A DNA stretch of 64,000 nt from Zygnema cylindricum (Eukaryota; Streptophyta; Zygnematophyceae; Zygnematales; Zygnemataceae), in contig JBBHKE010003462.1 of the NCBI GenBank assembly GCA_037447655.1, positions 1 to 64,000 on the forward strand, written 5' to 3'. Under the pieces are notes generated by a model that saw only the letters and a program-made list of their open reading frames with translations, searched no databases and was not told the origin of the DNA. The translations under genes and the position numbers were made by a program. Positions 10,308-18,684 of this stretch are shown here, one piece after another (position 1 is the stretch's first letter; every line of letters begins with the position of its first letter).

Positions 10308-11268
10308 TGCAATTCTGTGTCCTCCTTTGGACTACAAAATTCAGGAAGCCTCTAAATAGTTATTAACTAACCCACTTTCAATGGCAACAGTGCTACCCAA
10401 ACAGACAAGTAAACAATCTGACTGCAGCCCAGTGCTGCCTGAACTCCGCTGAGTCCGTAGGAACAAGAATCTCCGAAAACGCCCAACTAGGCGATAAGTT
10501 ATGAGCCGGCAGCCTACCAAATCTCCTAAGTCATAGACCCCTCTCACAGCTCTATCTACTGAAGTACGAACAAATCATATGACTCTAAAGTATAGAAAGG
10601 TATTACGGCGGATGTCCTTTCTGTACGGCCTGTGTACGACAAGGCCACACAGTGGACGCGTGTCACTTTTCAACTCATCCGTACATTCCTTGGATTTCCC
10701 GTGACCGAATGTCATCCTTCCACGCGGCGCAAAGTCATGCCACGTCCATAAAATCCAAAGTGGCCATTCCACGATCAAGGCGGTGATATGTGCCGTCGAA
10801 TTAAATCCGACATTAAATGTCGACCGTCGAAACAAATGTCCGATTCATTTGTTTCGTGCAAAATAACGTCCGCACTAAACTTTAACAAGTTCTATGTTCC
10901 TTCGTTCAAATTCCAGTTAATTCATTTCAGTACCATACAATATTTTAAATACATATCGAATCCTTTATCTCTAAACGGACTTCTACGACAGACTAGTTAG
11001 AGCTAACGGCTATGCCGCGCTCTACCGGTTGAAGGTTCGAGTCCTGCCGGACTCAACCTTTTGTTGAGAGTGACCTAAGTCACTCTTTAGTCTTGCCTGC
11101 TGAGCTAAGACAGCCATGGCTCAACCACCCTCTTTATCCCTTAGTGTATACAACAGGTATGGTGGGTAGAGAGAGGAGGTGGAGGCAGGTTGTCCGCCTT
11201 TTTCTTTTCCTTTTTGTACTTAACTATTTAGACCTAGAAAATACCACATAAATCTGATAATTTCAACA
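10308..11268 (-). repeat. 5' LTR of element D
   Basis: 961-bp LTR; in the minus orientation it starts TGTTGAAATT at 11268 and ends AATTGCA at 10308. It is similar over its length to the 1042-bp LTRs of G. Outside it are AAGTG (11269-11273) and then gag of element E, so D appears to have inserted into E or to be joined to it. Confidence 0.9.
10990..11062 (+). promoter_or_regulatory. Antisense tRNA-like segment in D LTR
   Basis: AGTTAGAGCTAACGG (10995-11009) is followed by B-box-like GGTTCGAGTCC (11034-11044), a perfect GAGTCC/GGACTC hairpin and TTTT (11059-11062). GTTCGAGTC matches the GWTCRANNC consensus exactly. Orientation is opposite to the element. Confidence 0.6.
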
Positions 11269-11329
11269 AAGTGCTTCTCTCCCACCTGCTGCAAAGACGA
11301 ATATACTAGTTGGTGCAAGTATGACGCCA

Positions 11330-12016
11330 AGTGCTAGTGGATCACAATCAAGTCACAATGCCTATGACCTTTTACAATTCGCAGGTATACAAGGGATCGG
11401 ATCTTTGGGTGGCCCTCAGAGAGATGTACCGAAGTGGTACGATTCAGCAACAGCAGTTGGCTAATCAAAAAATTAATGTATATGTATACAAAGGGGGGTA
11501 AATGTTGGATTTTTGTATTGAGCATACAACACTTTTTATGAAGCTAGAGAGTGCTAAAAAAGTAAAAACTAAAATTGAAAAGGTTAATTGCTTGCTCATG
11601 AAGTTACCAGATGAGTTCGATAATATAGTCAACCGTGTGTAGGACTTGCCAAACTTAAGGTAGATATGGAATTCACTGGTAGGGGTGATTATTGTTCAGA
11701 AAAATACAATTGAGATCCGAAGGGGAGGAAAAAGTGGGCAAGCCTTGGTAGCCGAGACCGATAAAAGGGACGAGGATTCCAGAAAACTGGTCAGAAACTA
11801 TGGAAAGGGGGGGCAAAAAAATCAGACCGACGAGTTGAGACAAAGGGCTCCCAAAGGATTGTGTCATTTTTGTCAAAAGCCAGGGCACTATATGGCGGAG
11901 TGTAGAAAGCTAACCGAAATTTGGTTAAACGAGCGGCATATCGGTGGAACTCCAAGAGGAAAGAAAAAGGCTCTTGTGACACAGGTACATGAGGAGGAAT
12001 GCGAGGACAAGAAGGA
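11330..12016 (+). pseudogene. Element E gag remnant
   Basis: Gag middle and C-terminus with stops. It covers the LWVALREMYRSGTIQQQQL-like helix region, KVNCLLMKLPDEF and, in an open stretch from 11685, a basic linker and the zinc knuckle CHFCQKPGHYMAEC. It ends at the insertion point of solo LTR F. Sequence before about 11330 (11274-11330) is not clearly gag. Confidence 0.82.
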
Positions 12017-13018
12017 TGTTGAAAATAACTAAAAAGGATTTAATATAAGTATTTTCTAGTTTTAAATAGATGAATAGAAAAGAGAGCAAAAGCAGTCAGC
12101 CTCCACCTATCTCTCTCCAACACCCATACTTGTTGTAGTCAGTGAAAGAGAGAGAGAGAGTAGTGGAGCCATGGTTGCCTCAGCTCCACCTGTGTAGTAA
12201 AAGAGTGACCTAAGTCACTCTCAACAAAAGATTGAGTCCGGCAGGAGTGGAACCTCCGACCGCTAGAGCATGGCGTTGCCGTTCGCTCTAACAAGTCTGT
12301 CGTAGAAGTTCGCTAGAGTATAAAGGGTTTGATAAATATTTAAACGGTGTTACAGTAGCTATTTCGATTAACGAAAATACAAACATAGATACATAGAACG
12401 AGTTAAATACACTATGGATATGATTTTGCACGAAACAAATGAATCAAACATTTGTTTTGACGGCTGAGATCAAATACTAAATTCTATCCAACGGCGCATA
12501 TCATCGCCGAGATCATGCAATGGTCACTTTGGCATTTTGTGATGTGGCATGACCTGGCGCCACGTGGAGAGATAACATTCGGTCGCGGGAATTCAAAGGA
12601 ATGTACGGACAAGTGAAAAATGGACATGCGTCCGCTTAATGGCCTTGTCGTACAAAGGCCGTACAAAAAGTACATCGGCAGTAGTACTTTCTTGTACTGT
12701 ACAGTGTTCTTATTGGTTCGTACCGTCAGCATATAGGGGTTGTGAGAGGGAGCTTGGACTTCGAAAAATCTGGTAGATGGTCTTCTCTCTCTTTGAGAGT
12801 TTGTATATATTGGCATCTTTGCCACCCTATAACTAATCGCCTGGTTGGGCGTTTTCAAAGAATCTTTTTCCTACGGACTCAACGGAGTCCTGGCTGCACA
12901 CGGGTGCAACAAGATTGTGTTTGCTTAGGCAGCAATGGTTGCCATTGAAAGTGGGTTGGTTAAAAACTATCTAGAGGCTTCCTGAATTCTGGAGTCCAAT
13001 GGAGGACACAAAATTGCA
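12017..13018 (+). repeat. Solo LTR F in element E
   Basis: A single 1002-bp LTR of the G family, TGTTGAAAAT...AATTGCA, with no internal region. Flanks AAGGA (12012-12016) and GAGGA (13019-13023) differ by one base and fit a decayed five-base duplication; E's acidic gag tail (DELLLDEELEAK) resumes after it. It retains the in-LTR ATG at 12999-13001 and an antisense tRNA-like segment (about 12221-12300). Confidence 0.88.
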
Positions 13019-13300
13019 GAGGATGAGCTCTTATTGGATGAGGAGTTGGAGGCCAAGATCGAGGTCAAAATTCCCTTGAACGCAAAATTGTGCTTTCAGA
13101 GGATTAAAAGGTGAACGAGGTTGGATTGTTGATTCAAGTGCCTCCATGCACATGTGTGAGGACAAGCATCTGTTCAGTAAGATGAGAAAGATCCCCACCA
13201 TAGAGATAAAGTATGAGGATGGGAGGGAATTCACCACTACTTTGGTAGGGTCTTTAGATCTGAAAGTCTTAGTGGAGGGAAAGATATTTATAGTGACATT
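13019..13300 (+). pseudogene. Element E gag/protease remnant before G
   Basis: Continues E's frame beyond solo LTR F: acidic gag tail, then the protease region with SSASMHMC where others have DSGASMHMC. The active-site Asp is lost (aag-type change) and a frameshift is present. It ends with ACATT (13296-13300), the target duplication of G. Confidence 0.8.
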
Positions 13301-13504
13301 TGTTGAAATAAGTAGTTTTTAATATATTTTCTAGGTCTAAATTTATTAGAAAAGAAAAAGTAGGCAGCCTGCCTCTATCTCTTCTCTCTCTCTCGCCCCC
13401 ATACTTGTTGTAGTCACTGAAGGAGAGAGAGAGAGAGAGCAATGGAGCCATGGCTGCCTCAACTCCATAGGAAGGACTAAAGAGTGGCTTAAGCCACTCT
13501 CAAC

Positions 13505-13580
13505 AAAAGGTTGAGTCCGGAAGGACTCGAACCCCCGACCGGTAGAGCGCGGCGTAGCCGTTAGCTCTAACCAGTCTGTC
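13505..13580 (-). promoter_or_regulatory. Antisense tRNA-like segment in G 5' LTR
   Basis: On the minus strand: GGTTAGAGCTAACGG (complement of 13558-13572), then B-box-like GGTTCGAGTCC (complement of 13523-13533) preceded by GGTCGGG as in a tRNA variable/T arm, then a GAGTCC/GGACTC hairpin and TTTT (complement of 13505-13508). This fits an internal Pol III promoter with a terminator pointing against the element. The anticodon region is longer than in a real tRNA and no acceptor stem pairs. Confidence 0.6.
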
Positions 13581-13872
13581 GTAGAAGTCCGTTAGGAGAT
13601 ATACGGTTTCATTAGTATTTAAACTATTGTAATGTACTAGATTCATTTAACTGAAACTCTTAACGCCACGCATAGATACAGTTCTATAAATTACGAAGTA
13701 CTGTACTTGTTTGAAATGGATATCGCGCATTTTGTTTCGAGAGCGAAACAAATATCGCGCAAGTATTTATTACGGCCGAGATTGAATTTCACGTCAAATC
13801 TAACGGCGCACATCATCGCCGAAATCCCGGAATGGTCATTTTGGCATTTATTGACGTGGCATGACCTAGCGC

Positions 13873-14128
13873 CACGTGGGAAGACATCATTCGGTCGCGG
13901 GAATTCCGAGGAACGTACGGACGAGTGGAAAGTGGACACGCGTCCACTTAATGGTCTTGTCGTACAGAGGCCGTACACAAAGTACATCGGCAGTAGTACT
14001 TTCTTGTACTATACAGTTTTTGATTGGTTCGTGCAGGCAGTAGATAGGAGCTGTGAGAGGGAAGTAGGAAAAACTAGGACTTAGGAAAATTTAGGTAGAT
14101 AGTCCTCTCTCTGAGAGTTTGTATAAAT
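13873..14128 (+). promoter_or_regulatory. Putative LTR promoter: G-box, GTAC cluster, ATTGG, TATA
   Basis: CACGTG in a GCCACGTGGG context (13873-13878), five GTAC tetramers between 13962 and 14009, ATTGG (14023-14027, an inverted CCAAT box) and TATAAAT (14122-14128). The first three are at matching places in the LTRs of H, M, N, J, Q and I'. G-boxes bind bZIP/bHLH factors and GTAC is the core of SBP-type sites in plants; use as a promoter here is inferred. Confidence 0.5.
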
Positions 14129-14322
14129 TGGCATCTTTGCCACCCTATAACTTATCGCCTGGTTGGCCTTTTTCAGTGATTCTTTTTTCTACGGACTCAA
14201 GGGAGTCCAGGCTACAAAGGGGTGCAATCAAATTGTCAGTTTGCCTTCTTGGACAGCAGTGGTTGTGGCTTAAAGTGGGTTAGTTAAATACTATCTAGAG
14301 GCTTCCTGTATTCTGTGGTCCG

Positions 14323-16815
14323 ATGGAGGACACAAAATTGCAGGTTATGGGCCCACCCTCTAGGGTGCCCACCTTCAATGGATATGGGTTCATCTATTGG
14401 GAAGCCATGATGATGGGAGCTTTGTGTGAAAAACGATACTGGGGTATCGTCAGTGGACAAGTGAAACGTCCACCTTCGGGAACTCCACCAGGATTTGGGG
14501 GAGTAAGGTTTCCTGCAACAACGGCTGCCTCGGCGGAGGAGGCAGATGATGGGGACAGCAGTGTGTCCGAAAAGGGGAAAGGGAAGGAGATACCCCTCAC
14601 TCCTATTGCCACAGTATCGGGAGCGGCAATCGTGAAGACCGTGGAGAACGATACTCAAATGTGGGAGGATGTAAACATGGCTGCCAAGAACTTCATTCTG
14701 AGGCACCTCACTCAAGGTTTGGCCACTCCTCATCTTCACATTTACAAGGCCGAGGAGTTGTGGGTGAGTTTGGTGGAAATTTATAGAGTTGGAACTATTC
14801 AGGAGCTCCAGTTGGCTGAGCAAAAGCTACTGAGTTACACTTACAAAGGAGGAAAGATGTTAGATTACTGTAATGATCTTTCTTGTTTGTATACGGAAAT
14901 GGAAAGTGCCGGGTGGATAGGTACAATGAAAATGAAAGTTAACACCCTTATCATGAAATTACCAAATGAGTTCGAAAACTTAGTGTACCGAGTACAGGGA
15001 ATGCCTGATAGTTCATGGAAATGGAACACAGTAGTCAGGATGATACTTGTGCAGGAAAACACAATGGAGATTAGGAGAGGAGGAAAGAGCATTCAAACTC
15101 TAGCAGTAGGAGGTGACCGATGGGGGAAGGACCCGAAGAAACCTTATAGAGGGGAAAGAGATCATTCAGGGGGACAGAGGCCCCCAAAGGGTCTTTGTCA
15201 TTATTGCAAAAAGCCGGGACACTTTATTGCAGATTGTGTCAAGCTATCAGAGCTGAGGCTCCAAGAGAACCGTGGAGGAGGTTCTTCCGGAGGGAAGAAA
15301 AAGGCACTTGTGGTTACAAAAGTGTCAGGAGAAACCGCGGATGAGTCCTCTGAGGAGGATGGGGAGCTTCTTCTTGACGAGAGTTTGGAGGAGAAGGAGA
15401 TTCCTCGGAGGCAGAAGTGTGCCCTTGGAGCCATCCGGGAAGCTCCACAGGAAGGATGGATCATCGACTCAGGTGCATCCATGCATATGTGTCGTGATAA
15501 AGAACTCTTCACTAAGTTAAGAAAGATTCCTACTGTAGAGATAGAGTATGGGGATGGGAGAGTGGTTACTACAGATCTAGTGGGATCAGTAGATCTGAAA
15601 GTCTTAGTGGAGGGTAAGACTTCTATACTTACATTCTCAGATGTACTTTACATTCCTCAGCTAAGTAAAAATCTTGTCTCTACGTCTGTGTTAGATGACA
15701 AAGAGTTTGATACCTTCACCAGAAAGGGAGTCTTTACAGCTAAGTATGGGGATGAAGTTTACTTCACAGCAAATAAGGGTAGCCAAGGAATGTTTAGGCT
15801 TAACTTGAGTAATGAAAAGAAGAATGCTTACTATGTTGGTGTTCCTAAGGTGATGATTTGGCATAAGCGGTTGGGTCATGTACATTTTGATAGGTTAAGG
15901 GAAATGAAAAAGCTTGGGGTAGTAGATGGCATTGAGTTTGGGGATAATGAAATGATGGATGATTGTAGTGGTTGTGCTCAAGGTAAGGCTCACAGACTTC
16001 CCTTTCCCAAAGCCGCCACATATAGAGGTGAGAAAGTATTAGATTTAGTCCACACAGATATTTGGGGGCCTGCAAAAGTACCTTCGGTTGGAGGAAAGAG
16101 GTTTATGATGACAATAACTGATGACTGGTCTAGATACTCTAGAGTCTACTTTCTGAAAACAAAGTCTGAAGCATCAACTTACTTCAAAGAATATAAAGCT
16201 TGGAGTGAGAAGTTGCATGAAACCCCCATTAAGAGGATAAGGAGTGATAATGGGGGGGAATATACCTCTAACGAGTTTGAGGAATATTTGAGAGATGAGG
16301 GAGTGCAGCACCAGAAAACTGTACCATATAACCCAGAACAAAATGGGGTAGCTGAGAGGTTGAATAGAACACTAGGAGATAGTGCATGCAGTATGTTGGC
16401 AGACAAGAAAATAGGAAAGAGATGTTGGGCAGAGGCAATGAACTGTGCCAACTATATTAAAAATAGAGTCCTTACCTCAGCTGTAAAGGGAGTGACACCT
16501 TATGAGAGATGGGTTGGAAGGAAACCAGATATCTCACACCTTAAAGTATTTGGTAGCCAAGTTTACAGTCTTGACACGGATAGGAAAAACTGGAAACTAG
16601 ATGCTAAGGGAAAACCTGGATACTTTGTGGGATATGATGAGGATGTTAAGGGATATAGAGTCTATGACTTAGCAAAGAAAGATATCATTCTGGTCAAACA
16701 CTTAGTTGTCATGGATGAAGGGAAGTCATTTGACCCCTTCAAATATACAAAGAAGATAAGGATCAGATTTGAGTCCGAAAGTGAGGAGAACTCAGTCGTT
16801 CCGAAAAAGACATGA
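14323..16815 (+). CDS. G gag-protease-integrase polyprotein (first reading frame)
   Basis: 830 codons. The ATG lies in the 5' LTR, 20 nt before its end, so the primer-binding site encodes VMGPP. This start is preferred because the ATG is conserved at the same place in F, J, M, N and R. Gag (about 1-360) has UBN2-like helices and the zinc knuckle C292-C295-H300-C305. The aspartic protease has D382-S-G-A. The gag-pre-integrase HHCC motif uses H514, H519, C548 and C551. The integrase core has D579, D642 and E678 (D-x35-E spacing). The expected product is cut by its own protease in cytoplasmic particles; integrase acts in the nucleus. The frame stops at 16813 because one C present in D and N (TTCCCGAAA) is missing here, separating it from reverse transcriptase. 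Confidence 0.93.
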   Translation: MEDTKLQVMGPPSRVPTFNGYGFIYWEAMMMGALCEKRYWGIVSGQVKRPPSGTPPGFGGVRFPATTAASAEEADDGDSSVSEKGKGKEIPLTPIATVSGAAIVKTVENDTQMWEDVNMAAKNFILRHLTQGLATPHLHIYKAEELWVSLVEIYRVGTIQELQLAEQKLLSYTYKGGKMLDYCNDLSCLYTEMESAGWIGTMKMKVNTLIMKLPNEFENLVYRVQGMPDSSWKWNTVVRMILVQENTMEIRRGGKSIQTLAVGGDRWGKDPKKPYRGERDHSGGQRPPKGLCHYCKKPGHFIADCVKLSELRLQENRGGGSSGGKKKALVVTKVSGETADESSEEDGELLLDESLEEKEIPRRQKCALGAIREAPQEGWIIDSGASMHMCRDKELFTKLRKIPTVEIEYGDGRVVTTDLVGSVDLKVLVEGKTSILTFSDVLYIPQLSKNLVSTSVLDDKEFDTFTRKGVFTAKYGDEVYFTANKGSQGMFRLNLSNEKKNAYYVGVPKVMIWHKRLGHVHFDRLREMKKLGVVDGIEFGDNEMMDDCSGCAQGKAHRLPFPKAATYRGEKVLDLVHTDIWGPAKVPSVGGKRFMMTITDDWSRYSRVYFLKTKSEASTYFKEYKAWSEKLHETPIKRIRSDNGGEYTSNEFEEYLRDEGVQHQKTVPYNPEQNGVAERLNRTLGDSACSMLADKKIGKRCWAEAMNCANYIKNRVLTSAVKGVTPYERWVGRKPDISHLKVFGSQVYSLDTDRKNWKLDAKGKPGYFVGYDEDVKGYRVYDLAKKDIILVKHLVVMDEGKSFDPFKYTKKIRIRFESESEENSVVPKKT
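14343..14357 (+). other. Primer-binding site of G (initiator tRNA-Met anticodon arm)
   Basis: GGTTATGGGCCCACC directly follows the LTR end, where a minus-strand primer site must be. It is complementary to GGTGGGCCCATAACC, the anticodon stem-loop of initiator tRNA-Met. It does not match the tRNA 3' end (TGGTATCAGAGC type) used by most plant LTR elements. Drosophila copia primes from a cleaved tRNA-iMet half at the same place. Confidence 0.8.
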
Positions 16816-18671
16816 GTGAAACTGTGATTACAGATTCAGGGGAGATCGAAGATACAGGAGACTTACCGGAAACCTCACATACTCCTATGGACTTCGAGGA
16901 GATGGAAGAAGCGGGACAAGATACGGTTTTTATGGACAAGGGAGCCGATGAGACAGTGAGAAGAAATCCAAGACTTCCATCCATTCCAACTTCGGAGTTT
17001 GAGGGAGGAAGGAGGAGCAGCAAAAGGATACAGGAAAAACAAGCTGCCCATAAGGTAACTAAGCTATCTCACCCAGATGAGCCTCAGTCTTACTTAGAGG
17101 CAGTGAACAGTCCAGAGAAAGAAAGATGGATTAGAGCCATAAATGATGAGATGGCTTCTATCATGGAAGCAAATACTTGGGAACTAGCAGATTGCCCTCC
17201 AGACAGAAAACCTATTGGATGTAAATGGGTATTTAAACTAAAACTGAACCCAGATAATACAATTGAGAGGTATAAGGCTCGATTGGTAGCGAAGGGGTTC
17301 ACCCAAAAAGAGGGGATTGACTATGAGGAGACCTTTGCTCCAGTTGTTCGGTTCCCATCGGTAAGGATTCTCCTCAGTCTGGCCGCAGCGGAAGACATGG
17401 AAATTCACCAGATGGATATTAAGACTGCTTTTCTTAATGGTGAGTTAGAGGAAGAAATTTTTATGAGGCAACCCGAGGGGTTTGTGGAAGAAGGAGAAGA
17501 GAGCAAAGTGTGCAGGCTCATAAAGTCCTTATATGGACTGAAACAGGCTCCCCGACAGTGGAATAAGAAACTAGATGAGTTTCTCACCGATCTGGGATAC
17601 ATCCGGATCAGCTCTGACCATTCTATCTATATGTTTGAAGATGAGAATGGTGTCATTTTTATTGCAATTTATGTGGATGATCTGCTTGTGTTAAGTAAGT
17701 CTTTAGAGAATATCAATAGGCTAAAGAAAGATCTTAGGGGCAGATTTGATATGAAGGATTTAGGGGAGGCAAAATATATTTTGGGGATCCAAATGGAGAG
17801 AGATAGGGGGAAGAAGATTATCAGACTTACTCAGAAAGAAGCAATAGGTAATATGCTTGAGAAATTCCAGATGGAAAATGCTAACAGTTGTACCACTCCC
17901 ATGGACTTGAAAAAAGGAAGTGATGGGAGTGTAGAAGGAGGAGTGGTGATCTTAGACGATCAGATGAGTCCAGAGGAGAGAGAGTTCATGAAGTCTATCC
18001 CTTATAGACAGGTCGTAGGAAGCTTAATCTATTTTATGAATTGTACCAGGCCGGACATAGCGGTGGCAGTTGGTGTACTCAGTAGGAGTCTTAATGATCC
18101 TAGGAAGAGGGATTGGGAGGCAGCCAAGAGAGTCATGAGATATCTGGTGGGAACTAGAGAGTTATGGTTGCATTTGGGAGGGGAGCACACTGACATCACT
18201 ACTTGGAGTGATGCCAGTTATGGGGACGCACCTATGAGACGATGCACTTCTGGGTATGTGTTGTATGTTGGGGAAGGTGCTTGCTGTTGGAGCAGTAAGC
18301 AACAAAAGGTGGTTGCTCAGTCTACTATGGAGGCTGAGTATATGGCGTCTTGTTCTGCTGTGAAAGAACAAATGTGGGTGAAGTCATTATTGCAAGAACT
18401 GGGATATATGAAGGAGGGAGTGCATGAAATCTTTTGCGATAATCAAGCTGCAATCGCAATCGCAGCCAATCCAAAACATCATTTCAAAGCAAAACATATG
18501 GACATAAGATTGAGCTTCGTAAGAGAAAAAGTTGAAAATAAAATTTTAAATCTTGTGTATAGACCTGATGAAGAAATGGTGGCTGACATGATGACCAAAC
18601 CTGTGCCCTCTCCTAAATTAAAATATTGTCGGGAGAAATGCGGGTTAAAAGAAAAATTAAAATTTGACTAG
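16812..18671 (+). CDS. G reverse transcriptase-RNase H (second reading frame)
   Basis: 619 codons. Its first ATG overlaps the previous stop as ATGA, but this is probably chance: in D the same sequence is one continuous frame, so the product was originally the C-terminus of a single gag-pol. An integrase-tail linker of about 100 residues is followed by the copia-type RVT_2 domain with catalytic D202 (QMDIKTAF) and the YVDD box (Y287-V-D289-D290). RNase H has D467 in TWSDASYGD, STMEAEYMA and CDNQAA. It copies element RNA to cDNA inside virus-like particles. All catalytic motifs look whole. Expression as a separate protein would need an unusual start, so this copy is probably dead or dependent on others. 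Confidence 0.92.
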   Translation: MSETVITDSGEIEDTGDLPETSHTPMDFEEMEEAGQDTVFMDKGADETVRRNPRLPSIPTSEFEGGRRSSKRIQEKQAAHKVTKLSHPDEPQSYLEAVNSPEKERWIRAINDEMASIMEANTWELADCPPDRKPIGCKWVFKLKLNPDNTIERYKARLVAKGFTQKEGIDYEETFAPVVRFPSVRILLSLAAAEDMEIHQMDIKTAFLNGELEEEIFMRQPEGFVEEGEESKVCRLIKSLYGLKQAPRQWNKKLDEFLTDLGYIRISSDHSIYMFEDENGVIFIAIYVDDLLVLSKSLENINRLKKDLRGRFDMKDLGEAKYILGIQMERDRGKKIIRLTQKEAIGNMLEKFQMENANSCTTPMDLKKGSDGSVEGGVVILDDQMSPEEREFMKSIPYRQVVGSLIYFMNCTRPDIAVAVGVLSRSLNDPRKRDWEAAKRVMRYLVGTRELWLHLGGEHTDITTWSDASYGDAPMRRCTSGYVLYVGEGACCWSSKQQKVVAQSTMEAEYMASCSAVKEQMWVKSLLQELGYMKEGVHEIFCDNQAAIAIAANPKHHFKAKHMDIRLSFVREKVENKILNLVYRPDEEMVADMMTKPVPSPKLKYCREKCGLKEKLKFD

Positions 18672-18684
18672 AAAATAAGGGGAG
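18672..18684 (+). other. Polypurine tract of G
   Basis: AAAATAAGGGGAG abuts the 3' LTR, directly after the RNase H stop. This is the expected plus-strand primer. Equivalent tracts precede the 3' LTRs of C, H, M, N and E. Confidence 0.88.

Larger units (their letters stand above)
2331..11268 (-). mobile_element. Copia element D, 3'-truncated, containing nested element C
   Basis: Minus-strand Ty1/copia element of the same family as G (LTR starts TGTTGAAA and ends TTGCA). Reading from 11268 downward it has a 5' LTR (10308-11268), a primer-binding site (10293-10307), gag N-terminus (9628-10292), the rest of gag, protease and integrase (4270-2331). Homology stops early in the linker after integrase. 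Reverse transcriptase, RNase H and the 3' LTR are missing. Element C (4276-9622, flanked by TGTTC) sits inside D's gag, and the reading picks up on each side of it. The five bases beyond the 5' LTR are AAGTG, and their partner is lost with the 3' end. Confidence 0.9.
13301..14342 (+). repeat. 5' LTR of element G
   Basis: 1042 bp, TGTTGAAATA...AATTGCA. It holds an antisense tRNA-like segment (13505-13580), the promoter elements listed at 13873-14128, and the gag start codon at 14323-14325, 20 nt before the LTR end. Confidence 0.97.

Noticed and set aside
10990-11062. Genuine tRNA gene
   Set aside because: Only D-arm-like and T-arm-like parts are seen; no pairing acceptor stem and no anticodon arm of normal size. 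Kept as a tRNA-like segment.
13707-14084. 125-codon frame in the G 5' LTR, repeated at 19091-19468
   Set aside because: It appears twice only because the LTRs are duplicates; it covers promoter elements and has no family resemblance. The opposite strand is equally open.
14284-16451. Minus-strand open frames opposite G gag-pol
   Set aside because: Antisense shadows of conserved coding; same pattern in D and N.
16812-16815. ATGA overlap as a stop-restart coupling of two G genes
   Set aside because: Relatives D and N have an extra C making one continuous frame, so the overlap is a by-product of a deletion.
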